Shown: in pieces, positions 1 through 10,941 of the stretch
How the letters are laid out: each line of letters begins with the position of its first letter
Position numbering within the stretch: the stretch's first letter is position 1
Origin: Ephydatia muelleri
Lineage: Eukaryota; Porifera; Demospongiae; Spongillida; Spongillidae
Direction of reading: 5' to 3'
DNA length: 64,000 nucleotides
Assembly: GCA_013339895.1 (NCBI GenBank)
Contig: JABACO010000024.1
Coordinates: 3,892,387-3,956,386, forward strand
Notes under the pieces: generated by a model
Seen by the model: the letters and a program-made list of their open reading frames with translations, nothing else
Databases searched by the model: none
Told to the model about the DNA's origin: nothing
Translations under genes and position numbers: made by a program

Positions 1-453
1 AAGCCAAGTTGAAGCCATTCTCAAGAGTCTGTTCGCGTCACTTTGTTAATGGAGACAGTCGATGTGGACCATTACTCGTACCTGCACTTCTAACACCTGT
101 GGCGATAGCTGTCATGGTTGCATTACTGCCAACGTTGGCTCCAAATCGTGGGGCCTTCGACAACAGTACTGAGTAGTGGAGATTGACGGAGGGCCTGATT
201 TGCATGACTACGGTCGATGGTAGGTGAACTGTCGGGTTAGATTCGGCACCAATAGATGGGTTCGCTTTAGAAATGGCGCCGCTACAAGGATCTGATGCTG
301 TGTGTTCGACAATGATCGAAGGGTTACATGTAGATGCAGCATCTCTGTTGAGCGGCAGTCACATCGTTTGTTAAACGAAGAGCGAAGTGCAGCAAAGCAA
401 TGGCAAACTGTCAGAAATGAACGACCAGTTAGAGCAGACCATTTCCACACCCC
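1..453 (+). pseudogene. THAP zinc-finger relic, module 1 (partial)
   Basis: The first bases read in one frame as AKLKPFSRVCSRHFVNGDSR. This is the C-terminal half of a THAP-type C2CH zinc finger: the C-x2-H box is CSRH and a basic segment follows. THAP domains bind DNA in animal regulators and in P- or Harbinger-type transposases. The frame continues through an Ala/Val/Pro/Thr-rich stretch and breaks near base 170. From about 300 a frame reading RLLNEERSAAKQ leads into the shared coiled-coil-like tail. The first zinc-binding cysteines lie left of the window; the equivalent bases at 46645-46840 show the missing part. Probably not functional. Confidence 0.6.
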
Positions 454-985
454 CACCCTCCACTACACACCAGCGCACACATACATGTACACGAAGGCAC
501 AGTTTAGTGACCAGAGCCAGCTATGCGGGGTCACAGAATGTAGGTACAGCTAAATAGAATAAGGTGCATATTAATTTCTGAATGAATTAGCTTTGAAGGC
601 CACATACTCTATGATGGGGTACGTCTCTGTCATGGTCTCTGCTCTGACACCAATGTAATAAGCCATTATGGAAGGACTGTTTGTCAGTACCAAAGTGCTA
701 GAATATTTATGTGAATAAGTCATCACAAAGGTCATACACTACAGGGTCATGCAGTCAGGCATCCAGCAGTGCATGATTGGGTGACATAATGTTAATAACC
801 ATTCAAAAAGTAGTACAACCACGTGGTACAACAGTTCAGCTAGGGATTCAGAAATCTCTTCAGTTGTCCTCTTCAAAGCATGACCTTACAAAAGGAATAC
901 ATTTTACCACCCTTTGTACATCTGTCATATGTAACGTTTCAACCCTCACCTCCACTGTTTTAAGATGCGGTTATTTGTATTGCAG
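454..985. repeat. Spacer: shared tail module and intron before ANK exon 1
   Basis: Holds the end of the tail module (CA-rich ACACAC-type stretch followed by a TGTGACC motif), then array spacer repeated before every class A exon, ending in the pyrimidine-poor but conserved acceptor TTGTATTGCAG. No independent gene is visible. Confidence 0.6.
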
Positions 986-1084
986 GATGGTCAGAGTCCA
1001 TTGTTTATATCATGTTTGAATGGTCATCTTGATATAGTGAAGACACTCATTGAAGCTGGAGCTAATATCAATCAGGCCACCAAG
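986..1084 (+). CDS. ANK exon 1, class A
   Basis: A 99-bp exon encoding one 33-residue ankyrin repeat, a protein-binding helix-turn-helix-hairpin unit. It reads DGQSPLF at the start, NGHLDIVKTLIEAGANI through the second helix, and NQATK at the end. It is bounded by TATTGCAG and AAG|GTCAGT, so both ends are phase 0 and it can be skipped or added without changing frame. The canonical TPLH is replaced by SPLF. The same exon recurs at 12035 and 47824 with the same protein sequence. Splicing is inferred from the conserved boundaries. Confidence 0.85.
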
Positions 1085-1539
1085 GTCAGTACAGACATAC
1101 CTACACGTGTATGACATCATGGCCTGTGATCAATGCATATCTGTGTGCATGTGACCAAAGCCACACAGCCTGCATGGAGAGGTGTGTGAAGGTGATGGTG
1201 GATGATGGGAGTTATTACTTGTATCTTTTATTGCAATTTTCCTTAGCAACAATGATAACACAGCCCACACCCATCAGTAGGCTACATCATCATGTGGTAT
1301 ACAAGTCATTGCATGTGGTGCATTGTATGACACACGGCATGATATAATCCAATACATGAAGTGTGCAACGTTCAAACCTCTATTTCGGCAAAATGTGATC
1401 AGAAAGCCAGTTGACCAACTTTCTGTGACCGCACACACCTGGCTCTGGTCACAAAGCTGTGCATACATGTATGTGTGCACTGGTGTGTGTAGTGGAAGCT
1501 GAATTAATTATACTGACTATAGTGATATTTCTATGGCAG
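1085..1539. repeat. Spacer between class A and class B exons (shortened)
   Basis: Intron-like array sequence with the TGACATCAT and CATATCTGTGTGCATGTGACC motifs that follow most ANK exons. Compared with the equivalent spacers at 6951-7582 and 12134-12840, it lacks the last 200-odd bases, so the next exon is reached through a different acceptor, TTTCTATGGCAG. Confidence 0.6.
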
Positions 1540-1638
1540 AAGGGTGGAAGTTCACTGGGCGCAGCAAGTTATAAGGGACATCTTAATATTGTGAAGACAC
1601 TAATGGAAGCTGGAGCTAATATCAATCACGCCGATGAG
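1540..1638 (+). CDS. ANK exon 2, class B
   Basis: A 99-bp phase-0 exon for one ankyrin repeat of class B: KGGSSLGAASYKGHLN at the start and NINHADE at the end, followed by the donor GTCAGT. The SSLG sequence replaces the TPLH of a canonical repeat. The acceptor here is CTATGGCAG rather than the CTATTGCAG of other class B exons, and the upstream intron is internally shortened, so splicing efficiency may differ from its siblings. Confidence 0.8.
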
Positions 1639-2727
1639 GTCAGTATACATAGACATACAGTGTATGACATCATAGTCTGTGATCATTGCATATCTGTGTT
1701 CGTGTGACCAAGCATCTAGCAGGGAGTGAAGTGTGAATTTGACATGTAGGCATAAGGAAAGGTACAGGGAGCCAAACGTTTCATGTAATCAAGCCTCAAT
1801 TTCATTGCATCATGTGTACTACTACAAAACGGCTCATCAGACTAAATTTAGCACTAGATATCAATAAATTTGACAACTTTTCCTCATGTACTCTAAATGT
1901 GTGCCCCAATTTATGCCCATTGTCCTGGCCTAAAAGATAGCACCTTGCCTTCACATAAGTCTAGGAAGAACTGATATACAGTCTTTAGATCATGTCAGCA
2001 TCTTAATGCAGAGCACATATGTGTAGATCTATTGCATGTCTCTCCACATGTAGCTTACACAGGTCATAGTGACCTCATTGGAGGAGTGAGGCATCAGGAC
2101 ACCTCACTAAAGTGAATATTAATGGAACACAATTCTTGATGATGCATAGTTCTCACTTCTCCCAGATACCCACATTGACATATCCATAGGTGTAAACCTC
2201 TGTCATACACTCATATATGGGCGTGTAGAAAAGGAGGTTGTGGGAGATTGTTGGGGATGGAGTGTGTGGAAGGGGAGGGTGAGTGTTGAGGGTTGGCACT
2301 GGTTGAGGAAAGCAATAGCAGAGATGAATATCCAGTGTAGCAGATTATTTCCACACTCCCACCCTTCACTACACACACCAGTGCACACATGCATGTAAGC
2401 AGAGTTTTGTGACCAGAGCCAGGTGTGTGAGGTCATGGATCATGGGTACAACTAAATACAAAGAAGTGCATTATTGAATTATTTTTGTGCTAGAACCAAT
2501 TCATGTAAGGGGAGGTAGATGGGAAAATAATGGGGAAGGAAGAAAGATGCTGAGGCACTCTGTATGCGCGACATTATACAGGTGCATTCTCATTGGCCTA
2601 CTGGTGAAGTGTTAAAGAGTGAATTCAGGATTCATGTGTTTTTGCAAACCAATGTCCTGTCATATAGGCTACAGTAAGTAAACGAAGTAAAATACCCTTT
2701 GGTTACATGATGGCATTTGTATTGCAG
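1639..2727. repeat. Spacer between class B and class C exons
   Basis: Array spacer holding the palindrome AGGTCATAGTGACCT (2061-2075), a G-rich module (about 2220-2310), the tail module (to about 2450), and the acceptor-proximal sequence of class C exons. Open frames here are short and not conserved between copies. Confidence 0.6.
2061..2075. promoter_or_regulatory. IR3 nuclear-receptor-like palindrome, recurrent
   Basis: AGGTCATAGTGACCT is a perfect inverted repeat of AGGTCA with a 3-base spacer, the consensus form of a steroid-receptor response element. The core GGTCATAGTGACC recurs at 8097, 10187, 13372, 19860, 26434, 35980, 37456, 42360, 48899, 54929 and 57018. A thirteenth copy near 60200 has an extra base in the spacer. 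The core is seen directly; any receptor binding is inference, and a passively duplicated sequence is the simpler explanation. Confidence 0.45.
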
Positions 2728-2826
2728 AATGGTGAGAGTCCACTGTTCATCACAAGTCAGAATGGACATCTAGATGTAGTGAAGACACTAATTGAAGCTG
2801 GGGCTAATATCTATCAGGTCACTATA
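2728..2826 (+). CDS. ANK exon 3, class C
   Basis: A 99-bp exon for one ankyrin repeat of class C: it begins NGESPLFITSQNGHLD and ends NIYQVTI. The acceptor is TATTGCAG and the donor GTCAGT follows an ATA codon, where sibling exons have AAG. Both ends are phase 0. The near-identical exon at 14037 carries Q for L in helix 2 and D for N near the end. Confidence 0.82.
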
Positions 2827-4919
2827 GTCAGTACACACATACCTACATGTGCATCCATTCAATTAAAAATTACTAAATTACATCACCATGTGGGTCAGCC
2901 TGGGCCATACAATAAAATGAAATTCAGCACCAATGTAGCCATTGCAACTACATGTAAGTCACACATCCATCTTGATAACAAGATTTGACCACCTGATCTC
3001 CTGGAAACTAAACACCATTCATATCTATCTACTATGCACTGAATGACATCAGCTAATGAGTGACTTACTCCTACACTTACGTGATGTAATAGAATTCACT
3101 CTAGCTAGTTGTAGCAAGGTGCAGCGCCTTGCCTTTTTATTGAGGCTCCATGCTTCTGTTTAGAGTGCCTGGCAGTGTCTTCCCAAAATGTGATCAGAAA
3201 GCATTTGATAAGCCATTCATTTGTTGTGAATACATGTAGTTGCATAAGGTATGGTGCAGGGAGCCAAAGGTTACATGTGGCATGTAAACCTCAAATTTCA
3301 TTACATCGTGTGTGCTCTTACAAAATGGAAGGCAACTGCCCATGAAACAGACGAAATACAAAAGGGTAGATTTGAAATTAATTACAAAGTAGTTCTTTTA
3401 TGGTCAAGCTCACTTCTCCCACATACTGTACACACATTGGCATATCATAAGTGTAACCTCTTCTACTCTTTCATGGAAATCACATTGGATTATGAAAATT
3501 ATTTATAGAGCAGAGTAAATGGTACTGATTTGTCAAGTGGTCGTGATACACTTTCAAGACCATATCATCGCTATTGGGACCAAGTATTCAAGATAACCCC
3601 AATAATCTGTATATATATCACTGGCTGTACAGATCCTAGTCTTTTGTTTCACCTTCTCAGATGTCTGGTGCTTTATGAGAGCAATGTGGGTGTGATGAGG
3701 AAGGATGATGGGAATGGTGGGTATGGAGAGAGAAGGTTGTGGGAGATTGTTGGGGATAGAGTGTGTGGAAAGGGAGGGTGAGGGTCTATGGTTGGTACAG
3801 GTTGAGGGAAGCGATAGCAAACAATTAGAAATGAGCGTTCAGTGTGAGCAATTCATTTCCACATTCGACCCTCCGCTACACGCACCCTGCAGGAAGAAGT
3901 GGAGAGTGTATGATGGGAGTTATTACTTGTGTCTTTGATTGCAATTTTCCTTAGCAACAATAACACAGCCCACACCCATCAGTAGGCTACATCATCATGT
4001 GGTATATACAAGTCATTGCATGTGGTGTATTTTATGACACATGGCATGATTTAATGAAATACATGAAGTGTGCAACCTAACTAGTTGTAGCAAAGTTCTG
4101 CATTTTGCTGGGCTTCATGCCTCTATTTTCTAACGTCTTCCCAAAATGTGATCAGAAAGCCAATTTATTTGTTGTGAATACACTGTACATGAAGTTGCGT
4201 AAGGTATGGTGCAGGTGCCAAAGGTTACATGTGGTCATGTGAACCTCAAATGTCATTACATCATGTGTGCTCTTACAAAATGGACAGGCCCTCTTACCAT
4301 GAAACAAACTAAATTGAAAAGGGCAGATTTGAAATAAATTGCGAAGTAGTTCTTTAATGCTCTAGCTCACTTCTCCCACATACCCACATTGACATATCAT
4401 AAGTGTAACCTCTATCATCCACTGATGCATGGACATCGCATTCCACAGGTTATAACGAATTATGAAAATTCTTTTTTGAGCATAGTAAATTATACTGACT
4501 TGCCAAGTAATAATGATTCGCTTTCAAGACCATATTATCGCTGTTGGGACCAACTAGTACAGATCCTAGTCTGTTGTTTCCTTCTCAGATGTCTGGTGTT
4601 TTACGAGAGCAATGTGGGTGTGATGAGGAAAGATAATGGGAATGGTGGGTGTGGTGAGGGAAGGTGTAGAAAAGGAGGTTGTCGGAGATTGTTGGGGATG
4701 GAGTGTGTGGAAAGGGAGGGTGAGGGTCGATGGTTGGTACAGGTTGAGGGAAACGATAGCAAACAATTAGAAATGAAGGTTCAGTGTAAGCAACTTATAG
4801 CTGATTATAAAATTGGTTTATCAAGCTAAAATGTACTGGCTATAGTGACACACAACGACTTCAAGACCATATCATTGATATTTGGACCAAACTATTCAAG
4901 ATAACCAATTGTAATAATT
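2827..4919. repeat. Spacer after exon 3 with two G-rich modules
   Basis: About 2 kb of array spacer without a supportable gene. It contains two G-rich modules (from about 3661 and 4589), each preceded by a good acceptor-like tract ending TTCTCAG, plus the TTTGTTGTGAATACA and GTAGTTCTTTA spacer modules, which recur elsewhere in the window. A 146-codon open frame at 4389-4829 overlaps the second module but does not persist in the other copies. Confidence 0.55.
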
Positions 4920-5280
4920 GGGTCAAAATTGCGTCACGAATATATTATAAAACGTTATAAAATTGTATCGCGTTTGAATTGCTATAGCTTTCAAACGATT
5001 AACGCTTTCGACTTTCTATTTTCAACGTGTCATAATACCTCTGTATGCAAATATACTTTGGTGTCTTGCACAAGCATAGTGCCACCGTTAAGAGGTCCGA
5101 TACCACATGATGTTGAAAACCTTCACAACTTCAGGTAGGAACCTTGAAATCACATCAATTCAGCGCGTAAGTAGAGCGGGTTGCGTCGCTATTGATTTGT
5201 TTGGTTCGTTAATGTATTCCATTACGGAGATACAGCTGTGCAAATTAATGCACATTTCTAGCTCAATGGACCCTTTTCAT
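4920..5280. promoter_or_regulatory. AT-rich conserved block upstream of THAP module 2
   Basis: This AT-rich block recurs before THAP modules (10570, 15800, 46380, 51745, 57420, 62650; a diverged form at 42479). It ends with the E-box-like CAGCTG and the near-palindrome TGCAAATTAATGCA (5239-5252), which resembles POU/homeodomain sites. It may be a promoter or 5-prime region of an ancestral THAP gene or transposon. That role is inferred from position and conservation only. Confidence 0.35.
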
Positions 5281-5771
5281 CTGGCTTCGGACAATAAATA
5301 TTGAATATGAAGACTGTAAGAAAAGAAATTAGAAGGATTCGGCCAACAAGAACAAACACAGTTATGCTAACATGATGAGCCATCTGCGGAACAGGCATCG
5401 AAGTTATATCGATGATTACGCCAATCGTACTCTGCCTGGACGCAGGAACGCGCAGTTGCACTTTGTAACCCTGACGAAGTCTGAGGCAGAAAATTTGTTT
5501 GAGTGGTATGGTGCTAGATAAAAACATGCCTATAAAACTTTTCGGACAATTCTGATTGGCGCAAGGTCATAAAGTTGGAGCCTATTACGGTAATTACCTC
5601 TCAAATCAGTCGGGTCTCGCCTTGTTCATGTTGCTAATTAAGTGAACATTATGTTTACGATATATTGTAATGCCACACATTAATATTGCTAATAAGATTT
5701 GTTAAACAATAAATTATTGTCACTGCTCAATATAATAATTGTCACTTGCCAAAGTATTGTATCTGAAGCCG
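5281..5771. mobile_element. 491-bp DNA element with 8-bp TSD (hAT- or Merlin-like)
   Basis: The insert is flanked by the direct repeat CTTTTCAT (5273-5280 and 5772-5779). The uninterrupted target is present at 10930-10937 and 46633-46640, so there are true empty sites. The ends form an imperfect inverted repeat: GGCTTCGGA...CAATA on the left and GGCTTCAGA...CAATA on the right strand. An 8-bp duplication with short inverted ends fits hAT or Merlin non-autonomous elements. A short open frame containing SHLRNRHRSYIDDYANRT lies inside; no transposase is recognised. Confidence 0.75.
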
Positions 5772-5783
5772 CTTTTCATGACA

Positions 5784-6243
5784 GATTCGATTTGTTGCGT
5801 CTGGAACTGTAAAACCCGCAGCGGTTGCATGTGTCACCTTCGAGGACGCCAAGTTGAAGCCATTCTCAGGAGTCTGTTCGCGTCACTTTGTTAATGGAGA
5901 CAGTCGATGTGGAGCATTACTCGTACCTGCACTTCTAACACCTGTGGCGATAGCTGAAGAAGTTGTCTTGGTTGCAGTACTGCCAACGTTGGCGCCAATC
6001 GTGGGGCATTCGACAACAGTAGTGGCGATTGAGGAAGGGCCTGATTTGACTACGGTCGATGGTGTCAGAATAGATTCGGCACCAATAGATGGGTTCGCTT
6101 TAGTAGCGGCACCGCTACCAGGATCAGAGGCTGTGTGTTCAACAGTGATCGAAGGGTTAGATGCAGCATCTCCATTATATATACCTGTTGAGCGGCAGTC
6201 AAATCCTTTGTTATACGAAGAGCACAGTGCAGCAAAGAAATAG
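5784..6243 (+). pseudogene. THAP zinc-finger relic, module 2
   Basis: Starts with DSICCVWNCKTRSG, which fits the first zinc-binding pair (C-x2-4-C) of a THAP domain. It continues in another frame to AKLKPFSGVCSRHFVNGDSR, whose CSRH is the C-x2-H box. Downstream, an uninterrupted frame rich in Ala, Val, Pro and Thr runs to SNPLLYEEHSAAKK and stops; one base out of frame, the tail reads KLSEMNDQLEQTI, a coiled-coil-like segment. The middle of the THAP domain, including the usual WRKAFG helix, is missing. A decayed host THAP gene or a THAP-type DNA transposon are both possible. Confidence 0.6.
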
Positions 6244-6851
6244 CAAACTGTCAGAAATGAACGACCAGTTAGAGCAGACCATTTCCACACCCCCACCCTA
6301 CACACCAGCGCACACATAGACGTAGGCACAGTTTTGTGACCATAGCCAGCTGTGTGAGGTCACAGAATGTAGGAACAGCTCAGTAGAAAAGGTGGATATT
6401 AATTTCTGAATGAATTAGCTTTGGCGGCCACACACTTCTTGGTGGGGTAAATTTCTGCCATGGTCTCTGCTCTGACACCAATGTAACAAGCCATTATGAA
6501 AGGACTGTTTGTCACTACCAAAGTGTTAGAATATTTATATTCAAAGCTAATAAGTCATCATAAAGGTAATACACTACAGGGTCATGCATGCATGTCAGAT
6601 GCCTGGTGCATCCAGCAGTGCATTATTGGGTGACATAATGTTAATAACCATTCAAAAAGTAGAAGAACCATCTGGTACAACAGTCCTGCTAGGCATTCAG
6701 AAATCTTTTCAGTTGTCCTTTTCAAAGCGTGACCTTATGTGATGGGAGTAGTCATCAACAGAATTCATTTAACCACCCTTTGTACATCTGTCATATGTAA
6801 TGTTTCAACCCTCACCTCCACTGTTTTAAGATGCGGACATTTGTATTGCAG
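6244..6851. repeat. Spacer: tail module and intron before ANK exon 4
   Basis: Tail module (KLSEMNDQLEQTI frame, then CA-rich and TGTGACC motifs) followed by the standard spacer that precedes class A exons. No gene recognised. Confidence 0.55.
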
Positions 6852-6950
6852 GATGGTAGGAGTCCATTGTTTACATCATGTTTGAATGGACATCTTGATA
6901 TAGTGAAGACACTAATTGAAGCTGGAGCAAATATCAATCAGGCCACCAAG
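6852..6950 (+). CDS. ANK exon 4, class A
   Basis: A 99-bp phase-0 exon with one ankyrin repeat: DGRSPLFTSCLNGH at the start, LDIVKTLIEAGANI in helix 2, NQATK at the end. Acceptor TATTGCAG, donor GTCAGT. It differs from exon 1 at residues 3 and 8, positions on the hairpin and first helix that commonly vary between repeats. Confidence 0.85.
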
Positions 6951-7582
6951 GTCAGTACACACATACCTACACGTGTATGATATCATAGCCTGTGATCAAT
7001 GCATATCTGTGTGCATGTGACCAAGCCACACAGCCTGCATGGAGTGGTGTTTGAAGGTGATGGTGGATGATGAGAGTTATTACTTGTATCTTTTATTGCA
7101 AATTTCCTCAGCAACAATGATAACGCAGCCCACACCCATGACTAGGCTACGATATCATGTGGGCTACAAGTCATTGCATGTGGTGCATTGTATGCCACAT
7201 GGCATGATATAATCCAATACATGAATTATGCAACGTTCAAACCTCTATTTTGGCAAAATGTGATCAAAAAGCCAGTTGACCTACATTCTGTGACCGCACA
7301 CAGCTCACAAAGCTGTGCATACATGTACATGTATGTGTGCACTGGTGTGTGTAGTGAGTGGAAGCTGAATAAATTATACTGACTATAGTGATACACAGCT
7401 TCTTACCATATCATTGACATTGAGACCAACTGCTATCAAACGTTGATAAGACATCACAAATTAAAGGTCATTGAATAATGAATGTAGCATTCATGTGTTT
7501 TTGCAAAACAACATCCTGTCATAAGGCTACCATGTTTAATGAAGTAGAATACCCTCTGTTAATGATGGGATTTCTATTGCAG
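6951..7582. repeat. Spacer between class A and class B exons
   Basis: Full-length version of the A-to-B spacer, ending in TTTCTATTGCAG. It serves as the reference for the shortened spacer at 1085-1539. No gene visible. Confidence 0.55.
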
Positions 7583-7681
7583 AAGGGTGGAAGTTCACTG
7601 GGCGCAGCAAGTTATAAGGGACATCTTAATATTGTGAAGACACTAATGGAAGCTGGTGTTAATATCAATCACGCCGATGAG
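7583..7681 (+). CDS. ANK exon 5, class B
   Basis: A 99-bp phase-0 exon encoding a class B repeat: KGGSSLGAASYKGHLN, then a helix ending MEAGVNI rather than MEAGANI, then NHADE. The acceptor is TTTCTATTGCAG and the donor GTCAGT. It sits about 0.6 kb after the class A exon, as in the other units. Confidence 0.83.
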
Positions 7682-9406
7682 GTCAGTATGCATAGACATA
7701 CAGTGTATGACATCATAGTCTGTGATCATTGCATATCTGTGTTCGTGTGACCAAGCATCTAGCAGGGAGTGAAGTGTGAATTTGACATGTAGGCATAAGG
7801 AAAGGTACAGGGAGCCAATCGTTTCATGTAATCAAGCCTCAATTTCATTGCATCATGTGTACTACTACAAAATGGCTCATCAGACTAAATTTAGCACTAG
7901 ATATCAATAAATTTGACAACTTTTCCTCACGTACTCTATATGTGTGCCCCCAATTTATGCCCATTGTCCTGGCCTAAAAGATAGCACCTTGCCTTCACAT
8001 AAGTCTAGGAAGAACTGATATAGATCATGTCAGTACCATAATGCAGAGCACATATGTGTAGGACTATTGTATGTCTCTCCATACGTAGCTTACACGGGTC
8101 ATAGTGACCTCATTGGAGGAGTGAGGCATCAAGGCACCTCACGATTCTTAATGATGCATTATTCTCACTTCTCCCACATACCCACATTGACATATCATAG
8201 GTGTAACCTCTTTCATTAACTGATATATGGGCGTGTAGAAAAGCTGGTTGTGGGAGATTGTTGGGGATGGAGTGTGTGGAAAGGGAAGGTGAGGGTTGAG
8301 GGTTGGGACTTATATCTGGGCCATATGAATGGGCATCGAATAAAATATGATAGTGCGTTGGGCAAATAACGAGTAGTTCAAAACTCACTGGTTTCAGTAG
8401 AAATAAAACTACTATTGTGACAATCAACAGTTAACATATCCGATTCCCATTTACGTGTAAACAGACCAGTGGTTTCAAGCATCGCAAAATCGAATAAAGA
8501 CGTGGAGCCCAAAAGAAGAGCGGAAACCATGTATTGTCTTGAATAAATTTGGATTATGGTAGGAGCTAAAAGAAATAGTAATGTAGGAGCACCATAATGA
8601 AACCAGTAGTTTCAGCAAATCTAATTTTGCTTTGGATTGCAACCATATAAGTCGCTAGTAGTTTCCCATGAAAGTGCTCTTTAATGTACAACTTAACATT
8701 TGCACTCCCTGGTGTCTTTAGGAATCTTTACCTCTGTCTGTCGATGACCCATGTACTCCTGTCTGTCTTGTTGCTAAACGTCTCTGGAGATGTGTCAATG
8801 TTTCTCGTGTCTACGCCATCATCCCTGGCTTTAATTAATGCTAATGGAGTACCAAAGTACCAAAGTACATTATGTCATCATAATGTTCCTTAGCAATAAT
8901 GATAGCGCAGCCCACACCCAACACGAGGCTACAAGATCATTTCATTTCTGTTTGTCCAATGGGAAAATGATGGGGAAGGAAGAGAGCTGCTGAGGCACTC
9001 TGTATGTGTAACGTCATCTTTTGAGCTTCAACCTAATGACCCATAGTCTCCAGTTTGTCTTCTCACTAAACTTCACTGGAGGCTGCACACTTATTTGATT
9101 GGGTTGGGTAGGTCTCTGTCATGATCCCTGCTCTGACAACACAATGTAACAATGAAGCCTTAATGGAAGTACTGTTTGACAGTGCTATTCAAAGCTAATA
9201 AGTCATCACAAAGGTGACACTACAGGGTCATGCACAATATGTGATATCTACAGACAGATGTCTGGTGTGTCCATGTGCATTCCCATTGGCCAACTTACCC
9301 TGTGTGCATGTGTTGAAGAGTGGATATAGCATTCATGTGTTTCCGTTAAACAACATCTGCTACCATAATGAAATTACGTAAAATACTGATGGGATTTGTA
9401 TTGCAG
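7682..9406. repeat. Spacer with palindrome, G-rich module and dispersed R module
   Basis: Contains GGTCATAGTGACC (8097-8109), a short G-rich module (8225-8310), and the R module (about 8440-8880), a 400-bp dispersed repeat marked by AATAAAGACGTGGAGCCC and CTGTCTGTCGATGACCC. R recurs at 23800, 31960, 39049, 40391, on both sides of the gap, and at 55260. No coding evidence. Confidence 0.6.
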
Positions 9407-9505
9407 GATGGAAGGAGTCCACTATACATGGCAAGCCAGGAAGGACATCTTGATGTAGTGAAGACACTCATTGAAGCTGGAGCTAATATCGATCAGGCCG
9501 AGAAG
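9407..9505 (+). CDS. ANK exon 6, class D
   Basis: A 99-bp phase-0 exon of class D: DGRSPLYMASQEGHLD, then VVKTLIEAGANI, ending DQAEK. Acceptor TATTGCAG, donor GTCAGT. It occupies the place that class C exons take in other units and is preceded by a different spacer, so units alternate between C and D. The exon at 46074 differs only by H for D near its end. Confidence 0.85.
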
Positions 9506-10569
9506 GTCAGTATACATACCTACACGTGTATGACATCATAGCCTGTGATCGATGCATATCTGTGTGCATGTGTCCAAAGCCACACACCCTGCAGGAAGAG
9601 GTGTGTGAAGGTGTGGGTGGATGGTGGGAGTTATTACTTCTATCTTTTATTGCAAGTTTCCTCAGCAAAAATGATAAATAAAATGAGGTTGATATTTTAA
9701 TTTCTGAATTAATTAGTATTGTGCTAAAACAAAGCTTATCAAGTTATTTATCAAGAAGAATGAAGTTTTGTAGTAGTGATACGCTTTGAAGACCCTATCA
9801 TGATATTGGGACCAACCAATTATTCAACGGTGGCACTTTTTATGAGATTCTATATGTGTATGACATCATAGCCTGGCATATCTGTGCACATGTTTCCCCA
9901 GCCACACATCCGGCAGGGAGTGGTGTGTGAGGGATGATGGATGATAGGAGTTATTCTATCTTTTATTCCAATTTTCCTCAGCAACAATGATAATACAGCC
10001 CACACCCAACACTAGGCTATAAGATGATGTGGGGTACAAGTCATTGTACGACACACACAGCGGCAACAGATAGTACCTTGCCTTTCCAAAAGTCTAGGGA
10101 GAAACTGATATAGATCATGTCAGTACCATATTGCAGAGCTCAAATGTGTAGGACTATTGCATGTCTCTCCACATGTAGCTGACATGGGTCATAGTGACCT
10201 CATTGGAGGAGTCACGCATCAAGGCACCTCACTAAAGTGAATATTAATAGAACACAATTCTCAATGATGCATATAAAGCATGGATTGCAAAACAAAGGTG
10301 CCTCTATGAAGGGAAGAATTGAAGTGAAATACAAATTAGTTCTTTATCATGCTCACTTCTCCCACATACATGTACCCGCATATACATGTTACATCTGTTG
10401 TGCACATCACCAACCTCTATCATCCACTGATGCATGAATATCACATCACAAAGCTTATATCTTATTATAAAATTGGTTTATCAAGCTAAACAAATTGTAC
10501 TGACTTTTGTGATACACAGCGACTTCAAGACCATATCATTGATATTGGGACCAACTAATGAAGATAACC
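9506..10569. repeat. Spacer after exon 6
   Basis: Array spacer with the recurrent palindrome at 10187-10199. A 66-codon frame at 10237-10437 has no recognisable domain and is not treated as a gene. Confidence 0.5.
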
Positions 10570-10937
10570 AAGTGTATTTATAATTGAGTCAGTTTCCGCA
10601 TCACGGAAATATTGTTAAACATCATAAAAATGCATCGCTTTTGAATTGCTATAGCGTACCGCTATCGACTTCTTATTTTCAATGTCATCATTTCTCTGTA
10701 CGCAAATATTCTTTGGTGTCTTGAACAAGCATAGCGCCGACGTTACGAGGTCCGATACCCTTATGGGGTTCAAATCCTCCACAACTTCATGTAGGAGCCT
10801 TGAAATGATATCACATTCGGTGCATATATAGGTAGAGCGGGTCCCGTCGCTATTGGTTTGAATTTATACTTTATACATTACGGAGATACAGCTGTGCAAA
10901 TTAATGCACATTTCCAGCTCGATTCACACCTTTTCAT
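10570..10937. promoter_or_regulatory. AT-rich conserved block, copy before THAP module 3
   Basis: Same block as at 4920-5280, with the CAGCTG and TGCAAATTAATGCA motifs near its end. It runs straight into THAP module 3 with a single CTTTTCAT (10930-10937), so it is an empty target site for the 491-bp DNA element. Confidence 0.4.
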
Positions 10938-10941
10938 GAAA

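Noticed and set aside
2203-2436. Minus-strand P/S/T-rich frames such as PQQSPTTSFST, repeated in many spacers
   Set aside because: Reverse-strand readings of the G-rich module; repetitive composition, no domain, no start or splice context.
4389-4829. 146-codon frame with Cys-rich middle and KQLEMKVQC end
   Set aside because: It lies on the G-rich module; the frame is broken differently in other copies (3661, 14980, 50495), so conservation of coding is not supported.
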